From Setoptus koraiensis (Eukaryota > Arthropoda): a stretch of DNA of 64,000 nt. This document shows, piece by piece, positions 37,201 through 47,118 of this stretch (its first letter is position 1; every line of letters starts with the position of its first letter). Below the pieces are notes generated by a model. It worked only from the letters and a program-made list of their open reading frames with translations, was not told the DNA's origin and ran no database searches. Position numbers and translations under genes: made by a program. The DNA lies in NCBI GenBank assembly GCA_048013815.1, contig CM106585.1:18910001-18974000 (forward strand), in the 5' to 3' direction.

Positions 37201-40200
37201 GAAAGAAGGAGAAGAAAGAGAGAGAAAGGAGAGAGAAGAGAAGGAAGAAGAGAAAAGAGAAGAAGAGAAGAAGAGGAAAAGAGAAGAGGAAGAAGAAAAG
37301 AGAAAGAAGAGGAGAAGAGAAAGAAAGAAGAGAGAAAGAAGAGAAGAGGAGAAGAAAGAAGAAGAGAAAAGGAAGAGGAGAAAGAAGAGAGAAAGAGAGA
37401 AGAAGAAGAGAGAGAAGAAAGAAGAGAAAGGAGAAGAGAGAAAAGAAGAAAGAGGAAGAGAGAAAAAAGAGGAAGAAAGAGGAGAAGAGAAGAAGAGAAA
37501 GAGAAGAAGAAAGAAGGAGAAGAGAAAGAGAAAAGAGAGAAGAAAAGAGAGAGAAGAGAGAAGAGAAGAAGAGGAAGAGAAGAGAGAAAAGAAAGAGAAG
37601 AGAAGAAGAGAAAGAAAGGAGAAGAAGAGAAAGAAGAGGAAAGAGAGAAAGAAGAGAAAGAGGAGAAGGAGAGAAAAGAGAAGAAGAAGAGAAGGAGAGA
37701 AAGAGGAGAGAAGAGAAAGAGAAGGAGAGAAAGAAGAAGAGAAGAAAGGAGAAGAGAAAAGAGAGGAAAGAGGAAGAGAAGAGAGAAAAAGAGAGGAAAG
37801 GAGAAGAAGAGAAAGAAGGAGAAGAAGAAGAGAAAAGAGAAGAGAAGAAGAGAGAAGAAAGAAGAGAAAGGAGAAAGAGAGAAAAGAGAGGAGAAGAGAG
37901 AAGAGAGAAAGAAGAGAGAAAGAGGAGAGAAGAAGAGGAGAAGAAAGAGAAAAGAGAGAAAGAAGGAGAGAAAGAAGAGAAGAAGAAGAGAGAAGGAGAA
38001 AAGAGAGAGAGGAAGAGAAGAGAAAGAGAAAGAGAAGAGGAAAAAGAGAGAAAGAGAGAAGAAGAAGAAAGAGAGGAGAAGAAAGAAGGAGAAGAGAGAA
38101 GAGAAGAGAGAAAGAAAAGAGAGAAAGAGAAAGAGAGAGAAAGAGAGAAGAAGAAGAAAAGAGAGAGGAAGAGAAAGAGAAAGAAGAGAGAAAGAGAAGA
38201 AGAGAGAGGAAAGAAAAGAGAGAGAAAGAGAGAGGAAAGAAGAGAAAGAGAAAAGAAGGAAGAAGAAGAGAAAGAGGAGAAGAGAAAAGAGAAGAGAAGA
38301 GGAAGAGAAAGAAAAGAAGGAGAAGAGAAGAGAGAAAGAGAAGAGAAAGAAGAGAAGGAAAAGAGAGAAGAGAAGAAGAAAGAGGAGAAAGAGAAAGAAA
38401 GAGAGAAAGAGAAGAAGAAAAAGAGAAAGAAGGAGAAAGAGAGAGAGAAAGAGAGAAGAAAGAAGAGAAAGAGAAAAGAGAGAAGAGAAAAGAGAAGAGG
38501 AAGAAAAGAGAGAAGAGAAAGAGAGAAAGAGAAGAAAGAGAGAAGAGGAAGAAAAAGAGAGAAAGAAGAGGAGAGAAAAGAGAAAGAAGAGGAGAAAGAG
38601 GAAGAGAGAAAGAAGAGAGAAGAGAGAAGAAAGAGAAAAGAAGAGAAGAGAAGAGAAAAGAGGAAAAGAGAAGAGAAGAAGGAGAAGAGAAAAGAAGAGA
38701 GAGAGAAAGAAGAGAAAGAGGAAAGAAAGAGAAGAGAAGAAGAAGGAGAAGAAAGAGAGGAGAAGAGAAAGAAGAAGAGAAAAGAAAGAGAAGAGAGGAA
38801 GAAGAGAAAGAGGAGAAGAGAAGAGAAGAAGAAGAGAAAGAGAGAGAAAGAAAGAGAGAAGAGAAAGAGAGAAAGAAGAGAAGAGAAGAGAAAAGAGAGA
38901 GAAGAGAAAAGAAGAGAGGAGAAGAGAAGAGAAAGGAGAGAAAGAGAAAGAGGAGAAGAGAAGAGGAGAAAAGAGAAGAGAAAGAGAGAAGAGAGAGAAA
39001 GAGAAGGAGAAAGAGAGAGAAAGAGAAGAGAGAGAAAGAGGAAGAGAAAAGAAGAGAAGAGAAGAGAAAGGAGAGAAGAAGAGAGAGAAAGAGAAGAGAG
39101 GAGAAAGAGAAAGAAGAAGGAGAAAAGAGAAGAGAGAAGAGAAGAAAAGAGGAAGAAGAAGAAAGAGAAGGAAAAGGAAAGAGAGAAGGAAGAGAAGAGG
39201 AAGAAGAAAGAGAAAGAGAAGGAGAGAGAGAGAAAGAAGAAGAGAGAAGAGAGAAAGAAGGAAAGAAGAGAAGGAGAAAGAAGAGAAGAGAGAAGAGAGA
39301 AGAAAGAGAAGAGAAGAGAAAGAAGAGAGAAAAGAGAAAGAAGAGAAAGAGAAGAGAGGAAGAAGAGAAGAAGAGAAAGAGAGAAAGAAAGAGGAGAGAG
39401 AAAGAAGAGAGAAGAGGAAGAAGAGAGAAGAAAAGAGAAGAGAAGAAAGGAGAAAGGAAGAAAAGAAGAGAAAGAAGAGAAGAGAAAGAGAGGAGAGAGA
39501 AAGAAAAGGAAGAGAAAGAAGAGAAAGAAGAAAGAGGAAAGAGAAGAGAAAGAGAGGAGAAGAAGAAAGAAAGAGAAAGAAGAGGAGAGAAGAAAAGAGA
39601 AGAAGAGAGGAAGAGAAAAGAGAAGAAGAGAAAGAAGAGGAGAAAGAGAAGAAGGAGAGAAAGAGAAGAGGAAGAGAGAGAAAGAAAGAGAGAGAAGAAG
39701 AAAGAGAAGAGAAAGAGAGAAGAGAGAGAAAGAAGAGAAGAAAGAAAGAGGAAAGAAGAGAGAAAAGAGAGAAGAGAAAGAGAAGAGAGGAAAGAGAGAA
39801 AAGAAGAGAAGAAAAGAGAAGAGGAGAAAGAAAGAGAGAGAAAGAAAAGAGAAGAGAAGGAGAAAGGAGAGAGAAAGAAAGAGAAAAAGGAGAAAGAGAA
39901 AGAAGAGGAAGAGAAGAGAGAAAAGAGAGAAGAAAAGAGGAAGAAAAAGAGAGAAGAGAAAAGAGAAGAGGAGAAAGAGAAGAGAGAGAAAAGAAGAGAA
40001 AGAGAAGAAGAAGAAGAGAAAAGGAAGGAGAGAAAAGAGAAAAGAAGAAAGAGAGAGGAGAAGAGAAAAGGAAGAGAAAAGAGAAGAAGAGAGAAGAGAA
40101 AAAGAAGAGAAGAGAGAAGAAAGGAGAAGAAGAGAAGAAGAAGGAGAAGAAAAGGAAGAAGAGAAAGAGAGGAGAAAGAAGAGAGAGAAAAGAGAAGAAG

Positions 40201-42621
40201 AGAGAGAAGAGAGAAGAAGAAAAGAGAAGAAAGAGAAAAAGAAGAGAGAAGAGAAGAAAGAGAAGAGAAGAAAAGAGAGAAGAAGGAAGAGAAAAAGAGA
40301 AGAGAAGAGAAGAAAAGAAGGAGAGAAGAAGAGAAGAAGAAAGAAGAGAGAGAAAGAAAGAGGAAAAGAGAGAAGAGAAGAGAGAAAAGAAGAAGAGAAA
40401 AGAGAAGAGAAAGAGAGGAGAAAAAGAGAAGAGAAAGAGAGAAAGAAGAGGAAGAGAAGAGAAAGAAGAGAGAGAAAGAAGAGAGAAAGAAGAGAAAGAG
40501 AGAGGAAAGAAGAGAAAGAGAAAGAAGAGAAAGAGAGAGAAGGAAGAGAAAGAAGAAAAGAAGAAAGAGAGAAAGAAAGAGAGAAAAGAGAGAAGAGAAA
40601 GAAGAAAGAAAGAGAAAGAGAGAAGGAGAGAAGAAGAGGAAAAGAGAGAAGAAAGAGAAGAAGAAGAGAGGAAAAAGAGAAAGAAAAGAAGAGAAAGGAG
40701 AAGAAGAGAAGAAGAGAAAAGAGAAGAGAAAAGAGGAAGAAAGAAGAAAGAGAAGAGAGAAAGAAAGAAGAGAAGAGAAAGAGGAGAAGAAGAAGAGAAG
40801 AGAAAAGGAGAGAAGAAGAGAAGGAAGAGAGAAGAAAGAAAGAAGAGAGAAGAAAAGAAAAGAGAAGAAAGAGAAGAAGAAAGAGAGAAGAAGGAGAAAG
40901 AAGAGAAGAGAAAAAGAAAGGAGAAGAAGAGGAGAAAGAGAAGAGAAGGAAGAGAAAAGAGAAGAAAGGAGAGAGAGAAAAGAAGAGAGAAGAAAGAAGA
41001 GGAAGAAAGAAGAAAGAGAAAAGAGAAAGAGAAGAAAGGAGAGAGAAGAGAAGGAAGAGAAAGAAAAGGAGAAGAGAAGAGAAGAAGAGAAAAGGAGAAA
41101 GAAAGAGAGAAAGAGAAGAGGAGAAGAAGAAGAGAGAAAGAGGAAGAAAGAAGAGGAGAAAGAGAAGAAAGAAAGAGAAGGGAAGAGAAAAAGAAGAAGA
41201 GAAGAGAAGAAAAGAAAAGAGAAGAAAAGAAGAGGAAGAGAAAGAGAAAGAAAAGAGAGAAGGAGAAAGAGAGAAAGAGAGAGAAAAAAGAAGGAGAAGA
41301 AGAGAAAGAGAGGAAGAAGAAAGAGAAGAAAGAGAAAGAGGAAGAGAAGGAGAAAGAAGAGAGAAAGAGGAGAGAGAAAGAAAGAGAAGAAAAGAAGAAA
41401 GAGAGAAGAAGAAGAGGAGAAGAAAGAGAAGAAAAGAAGAGAAAAGAAGAGGAGAGAAAGAGAAGAGAAAAGAGAAGAGAGGAAGAGAAAGAAGAGAGAA
41501 AGAAAAGAGAAGAAAAAGAGAGAAAGAGAAGAGAGAAAAAGAAGAGAAGAAGGAAAGAGAGAGAAGAAAAGAGAGAAGAGAAGAAGAAAAGGAGAAAAGA
41601 GAAAGAAGAGAGAAGAGAGAAGAAAGAGGAAGAGAGAAAGAGAAAGAGAGAAGGAAGAAAAGAGAAAGAGAAGAGAGAAAGAAAAAGGAGAAGAGAGAAG
41701 AAGAAGGAAAAGAAGAGAAGAGAAGAGAGAAAAGAAAAAGAAGAGAGAAAGAGAAAAGAGAAAGAGAGAGAAGAAGAGGAGAAAGAAGAAGAGAAGAGAA
41801 AAGAGAAGAGGAGAAGAGAAAAAGAGGAAGAGAAAGAAGAGAAGAGAGAAAGAGAAGAGAGAGAAAAGAAGAGAGGAGAAAGAAAGAGAAGAAGAGAAAG
41901 AAAGAAGAGAGAAGAAGAGAAAAAGAGAAAGAGGAAGAAAGAGAGAAGAGAAAAAGAGAGGAAGAGAAGAAAGAAGAAGAAAGAAGAAAGAGAAGGAGAA
42001 GAGAGAAGAAGAGAAAAGAAGAAGAGAAGAGAAAGGAAAAGAAGAGGAGAAGAAGAGGAGAGAGAAAGAAGAAAGGAAGGAGAAGAGAAGAAGAGAGAAG
42101 AAAAGAGAAGAGAGAAGAAAAGAGAGAAGAAAAGAAAAGAGAGAAGAGAAAAAGAGAAAGAAAAGAGAGAAAGAGAGGAGAAGAAGAGAAGGAGAGAAAG
42201 AGAAGAAAGAAGAGAGAAAAGAAGAGAAGGAGAAGAGAAAGAGAAGAAAGAAGAAGAGAAAGAAGAGAGAGAAAGAGAAAAGAAAGAAAAGAGGAAAGAA
42301 GGAGAAAAGAAAGAAGAAGAGAGAGAAAAGAGAAGAAGAGGAAGAGAAAGAGAAGAGAAAAAGAAAGAAGAGAAGAGGAAGAAAGAGAAAGAAGAAAGAA
42401 GGAGAGAAGAGAGAAGAAAGAAGAGAGAGGAGAAGAGAAAAAGAGAAGAGAAAGAGGAAGAGAAAAGAGAGGAGAAGAAAGAAAGAGAAGAGAAAGGAGA
42501 AGAGAAGAAGAAAGGAAAGAAGAGAGAAAGAAAGAGAGAAAGGAAAGAAGGAGGAAAGAGGAGAGGGAGGGAGAAAAAAGAGAAGAGAGAAGGGAGAGAG
42601 AAGAAAAGAAGAGGAGGAGAA
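13209..42621 (+). repeat. 29.4-kb pure polypurine tract
   Basis: The plus strand contains only A and G for about 29,413 bases, from after the C at 13,208 to before the T at 42,622. It is an aperiodic mix of GA, GAA, GGA, GAAA and AAGAG-like words and not a perfect tandem repeat. On reading I saw no G run above 3 and no A run above about 6. Stop codons need T on the sense strand, and on the complement need A or G, so none can occur in any frame. This explains open frames of about 10,000 codons that encode only Lys, Arg, Glu and Gly, or only Phe, Leu, Ser and Pro. Such DNA can form triplex (H-DNA). It resembles in kind the AAGAG-family satellites of flies, but I claim no homology. It lies inside receptor copy B. 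An assembly or read error must be considered. Confidence 0.9.
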
Positions 42622-43120
42622 TTGAGGAAAGAGAAAAGAGAAGGAGAAGGGGAGAGAGGGAAGAAGAGGAGAAGAGAAAAGAGGAAGAGACAGGGAGAAA
42701 AGCATGGAAGGAGAGAGAAAAGAGTAGGAGAGAAGGGGGAGAGGAGAGGAAAGGAAGGAAAAGAGGAGATGCAGGAGAGAGAAGAGAGGAGTGAAGAGGG
42801 AAGGGAAGAACAGAAGGACGGAAAGAAAAGCAGAGAGAAGGAGCGAAAAGAGAGAAAGGGAAGAGAAGAGAGGATAGAGAGAAAGTAGAAGAGAAAGAAA
42901 AAGATAGAGAGAAGAGAGAGAGGAACGGAGAAAAGGAAGGAGCAGAGGAAAGGAGAAAGGGAAAGAGAGAGCGAGCAGAGGAGAAGAGAGTACTAGAGGA
43001 GGACGGAGAGGAAAGCAAAGAGAGACGGAAAAACGAGCGACAGTAGAACGAAGAAGCATCGGCACGACGAAGGCAGACAGTACCAGTGCGACACCCCCTG
43101 TGCTTCCTAACGCGCTGACA
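42622..43120. repeat. Degenerate right shoulder and strand-switch zone
   Basis: Purine-rich sequence becomes richer in G and gains scattered C and T from 42,622. By 43,021-43,120 it is mixed sequence with no strand bias. Beyond it the plus strand turns pyrimidine-rich. The ordinary sequence at the pivot is only about 100 bases long and shows no gene. Confidence 0.75.
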
Positions 43121-43828
43121 TACGCTTCCCATTCCTCCTCTCCCACTTCCTCCCTTTTTCCTCTGCTTCCACTTCCCTCTGCTGCTCTCTCCCTATCTCT
43201 CTTCTCCTCTCTCTCCTCTCTCATCTATCCTCCCCTCTACTTCTCCCTCCTCTCATTTCCTGCCCTCTCTCCCTCCTCTCATCCTCCTTTCTCTCTCTCA
43301 TTCTCCTCTCCCTCACTTCCTCTCTCTCTCCTCTCTCCCTTTCTCTTCCCCCTCTCTCCTTCTCTCTCTTCTTTCCTCTCCTCTACTCTTCTTCTCCCCT
43401 TCCCCCTCTTCTTCTCCTTCCCTCTCCTCCCCTTCTCCCCCTCTTCTCTCCTCCTCTACCTCTTTCCTTCCTCCCTTCTCTCTTTCTCTCTCCTCTCCCC
43501 TCCTCCTCTTCCCCTCTCTCTTCCTCTTCCTCCTTCTCCCCTTTCCTCCTCTCCCTCTCTTCTCCTCTCCCTCTCTCCTTACTCTCCCCCTCTCCTTTCT
43601 TTTCTCTTTCTCTCTCTCCCTCCTCTCTCCTCTCTTCCTTCCTCTTCTTCTCTCTCTCTATCCCTCTTCCTCTCTTCCTCCCTCCTCTCTCCCTTCTCCT
43701 CTCTCTCTCCTCCTACTCTCCTCCTCTCTATCTCTTCCTTCTTTCTCTCCCGCTCCTTCCTCTCTCTCTCCCCTCTCCCTCTCTCTTTCCTCCCCTCTCC
43801 CTCTCCTCTCTCCTCTCCCCTATCAATT
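43121..43828. repeat. Pyrimidine-rich arm (inverse bias)
   Basis: About 700 bases of C and T on the plus strand are interrupted by a single A or G every few tens of bases. The arm has the opposite strand bias to the 29-kb tract, so the two could pair as an imperfect hairpin or a triplex. It ends abruptly at 43,829 where receptor copy B coding sequence begins. The Ser/Leu/Pro-rich frame on plus and the Arg/Glu frame on minus are products of the repeat. Confidence 0.85.
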
Positions 43829-44712
43829 GTAGATTCGCGACTTGATTTATCAGCTGAGGCTGGAGTGAGGGAAGCTGCTGTTGAAGCTGCACCACCCCTA
43901 TGGGCGCGCAACATCAACGATTGTTGGTCTGAGCAAACTCCTTTCGTTGCATTGCTTATATTTGATTTACGTCCATGATGATGAGATCCGCTTGAACCGC
44001 CGTGTTGATTTATAAAAACATGTTTGGTACCGTATTTCAGAAAACGCGTTTGTTTAACTGCAGCTCTGTAGATTCTATAATAAGCGTACAGCATAATAAC
44101 CAACGGTCCATAGAATGAGATCACAGATGAAAATAACAAGTAGCTGGTATCGTTGGTAAACACACACCTATATTCAATATCACCACCCTTGTCATGATTG
44201 TTGATAGCAGTAGATACATTGATTGGCACTAGCGGAGATGGGCTCACTGATCGCCACCACAATATAGCTGGAAATGATATGAATGCCGAGCAAGCCCAAA
44301 CGGACAATATAAGTAACGCCACTCTATTTGGTGTCATTTTAGATGGATAACTAATGGGATCAGTGATGGCAAGATATCTATCTAGGCTAATGGCGCACAA
44401 ATTTAATATGGAAGCTGTTGATGCTAATACATCAAACGAGTGCCACAAATCGCACCAAATGGCACCAAAAGTCCAAGAGGACATTATCACCTCTGATATA
44501 ATACTGAATGGCATAACTAAGGCTCCTACTAGACAATCAGCAGCCGCTAACGAGGCTATAAGATAATTAGTGACTGAATGAAGTTGATTCTCGTGCCAGA
44601 TAGCGCTGACAACAAGTAAATTGCCTAATACAACAAATATGCTGATTATACAAGAGGCCAGAATTAGGATTGGCTGTATGACATAGGGCCACCACTTTGG
44701 ATGTATGAGCAT
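43829..44712 (-). pseudogene. Dop1R2-like receptor copy B: TM1 to TM5
   Basis: On the minus strand this starts with MLIHPKWWPYVIQPILILAS and runs through TM1-TM5 to KSSREST. All key residues are present: the amine-binding Asp in TM3 (SFDV), DRY, the TM5 serines (FSSVISF) and the disulphide Cys pair. From 44,221 to 44,712 I find one mismatch to copy A in about 490 bases, and two more over 44,005-44,200. Extracellular loop 2 lacks about 90-100 residues present in copy A. At 43,829 (copy A 50,824) homology stops and GA-rich DNA follows. The rest of intracellular loop 3 and an intact TM6 are missing, so no seven-helix receptor can be read here. The 15 bases before the ATG also match copy A; beyond that the flanks are clearly diverged. 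Confidence 0.85.
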
Positions 44713-44952
44713 GTTGTTCAGTCGTGGTCAGTTCTTTTTTCTTTTTTCGTGTCTTTATTGGCGTTGGTGCTGGTAATAGTGATGTCTTGCTTATATCAAT
44801 ACTTTCATATGGTGGTGCGTGATGTTCATTTTTGTTGCTGCTGAGCGTGCTTGTTTCTGATGCTGACACATAATGTGGATTTAAGAGCAGAATTCATTGG
44901 TAGGTTAATTAGATTATCATCACTTTTGAATTAGTGGTCAAGAGCCATCATC

Positions 44953-45540
44953 TAGAAAGGACAAGACAGAAAGTTCAACACCTTTTTCATATGGCAGAGG
45001 CTCGAGCTCAAGATCAGCAGAAGATTTCTTGGTCTTCCTAGGAGTCTAGCCTAACTTCTGTTGCATCAACAAATGTTGGTGTTTCAGTTGAAAGCAAGTC
45101 AGCCTCAATTGGTCAGGGTGATATCAACTTTTTTATCAGATCATCGAAGACCTCTTGTTGCAGCTCTACATCAGCTACAAGAGACTCGAGTTCGACACTT
45201 TCAGATGGTTTTGGCTCGAGTTCAAGATCGACAGAAGATTTCTTGATATTCTCTTGTTTGAACTCTTCTTCGGCAATCCTGCAAGCTCTGGCCTGAATTC
45301 TGTTGCGTCAACATGTGTTGGCGTTTCAGTTAGATCTATCTCTGCATCAATTGTTTGCGTTTGTAAATAATCGAACTCACCAGACGTTATCTTCGATTTT
45401 GACTTTCTTTGTTTCTTTACATTTATTTCGACGTCGACATCCTCTTCAACCTTCTTCTCGTCAGGTAGCCCTAGAACTACGTCAGCTTTCAAATCGATTG
45501 GCTTGTCATTTTCATCTGTAACGGGCTTGGGCTTGAGCGA
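44953..45540 (-). pseudogene. Degenerate acidic repeat-protein fragment
   Basis: Two degenerate direct repeats (44,999-45,105 and 45,213-45,352) share GGCTCGAGYTCAAGATC and GTTTCAGTT words. Read on the minus strand they give parallel peptides: DAEIDLTETPTHVDATEFR in one and EADLLSTETPTFVDATEVR in the other, then KKSS-DLELEP in both. The copy at 45,213-45,352 and its 5' side form an open frame of 105 codons (45,175-45,492), Glu/Asp/Lys-rich. The other copy is interrupted by stops. I do not recognise the family. It could be a worn exon of a repeat-rich structural protein. It lies between the two receptor copies, on the same strand. Confidence 0.4.
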
Positions 45541-47112
45541 GAGGCGACAACATCCTGATCAACGAGGTTTCAACGAGGTAGTATAAGCTATTGATGGTGG
45601 TTTAATCGCCGCCACTATCTGAGATTCTTCAACTTCATGCAACAAACTGTCCCTCTCTAATATTGCAATTTCGACATTGGACAATTTGTTAGCGGTTGTA
45701 GTAATGACAGAGCTATCATTATCCGCATTGGTATTATTTCTGAATGTTAATTTTGTTGTTGATGACCTTGGTTGTTAGAGGCAGATTTGTTGATAGTAAT
45801 GTTGGTGCTTAAGAAAGAATGAACAACGACGACTCTCTTGCTATTTCTTTGTGATAACCCTTCTACACAGGTGGCTGCAATAGTTGCTGAGGATTTTGTA
45901 ACTTTTGCCGATGAGCAGTTTATTGATTCGAAACGATTAATATCACAATTACCGACATCTTTGCCAGTTGATTGACACCTAACTGACGAGTTCACTGTGA
46001 AGTTGGCGATCGGTGTATCCTGTGGGCATTGGCGACATGGGCGCTGAATTTGATGAGTCTAGATCAGATTAAACGAGCTGGTGAGCGCCGATCAGAAGGC
46101 CTCTTTTATCTACATTTGTAGACAGATAGGAGAATTGATTGTCATAATAATGCTAAATCAGGATGAGATCTATTTTTAGGATTCTTGCATGAATTGCTAC
46201 TGCCAGTATCTGTAATTGATGATGTTTTATGGTTGTGTTTTGTTTTTGAAATAAGTTGACTTAACAGAGTGGAATTCGACGTAGACAGAGATGAGTTTCT
46301 GCGCATGTTTGTAACGGCATTAGCGTGCCTACATAAAATAACGCCAGTCTGTTTGAGCATAAAATTGTCAACATTAATATCTAGGTCGCCATACAATCGA
46401 TAAAGCCATTCAGTCAGGTCCTCTTTTATGGCACATAATTGAACTTGAATGGCCTAGGCTCAATGGACGTGCTGTCTAGATGGCTATTACAACGGGATTC
46501 TGCGATGGAAGACGAGATACAGTAACTGGAGCTTTCATCTGATGAGCTTGAAGCGCCCAAGGAGAAGTAGTTTGAGTAGTGAGCAGTGTTTATCAACGAT
46601 GTTGCACGATGGTTTATGCTAATCAAGCCATTTAAGTTATAGTTGTTACATAGTTGAAGCAGACTGCATGGATTGCACCATATCTTGACCATTGATTTTA
46701 GTATCTAGTGTATATCTTTTGTAGTTCGCGAAATCTATCTCACGTTAAACTAGATCAACAGAACTAGTTGTCTTAGATTTGTTTCGAAGATTCCAAGTAT
46801 ATTTTTTGTTGCAAATTTAGCTTCGAACTCTACAAAACTTTCGGGCGACGACTTTTCTCACTATTGTTTCAATGCATCGTCCACGATATGATTATTGGCG
46901 ATACTTAAGAGCAGATCCGGAATTACCATCCTCTCTCATGGTGACGAATAAAGGTATCTCTGGCTTTAGATTAGATATATCTTAAATGTACGACAATGAA
47001 ATACTCGTTCTACGAAATGTCCGTTCTATGAACTATGCGTTGATGAAACGGCCGAATCCTAATCAGTGCTGTATTCTAAGAGACAATAAACGAATTCTTA
47101 CATTTCAGCAGA
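45541..47112. other. Intergenic or decayed coding sequence between receptor copies
   Basis: Four Ser/Asn-rich minus-strand frames of 82-105 codons lie in the 44.7-47.1 kb interval; three are here (45,747-45,995, 46,142-46,396, 46,426-46,692). They have no recognisable domain. Their strand matches the receptors and their composition resembles the receptor loops, so they may be remnants of a receptor tail or loop. I could not align them convincingly, and no splice signals tie them together. Confidence 0.3.
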
Positions 47113-47118
47113 TTTATT
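47113..47118 (-). terminator. Polyadenylation signal overlapping the copy A stop
   Basis: On the minus strand the hexamer AATAAA overlaps the TAA stop codon of receptor copy A (47,114-47,116). If used, the 3' untranslated region would be extremely short. The position fits a terminus created by the break in homology at 47,125. Confidence 0.5.

Noticed and set aside
12794-43224. Open frames of about 10,000 codons on both strands
   Set aside because: They are products of base composition. A strand of only A and G has no stop in any frame, and its complement of C and T has none either. The products contain only Lys/Arg/Glu/Gly or Phe/Leu/Ser/Pro.
43100-43978. 292-codon plus-strand Ser/Leu/Pro-rich frame over the pyrimidine arm
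   Set aside because: It is simple sequence continuing antisense into receptor copy B, with no domain or splice signal.
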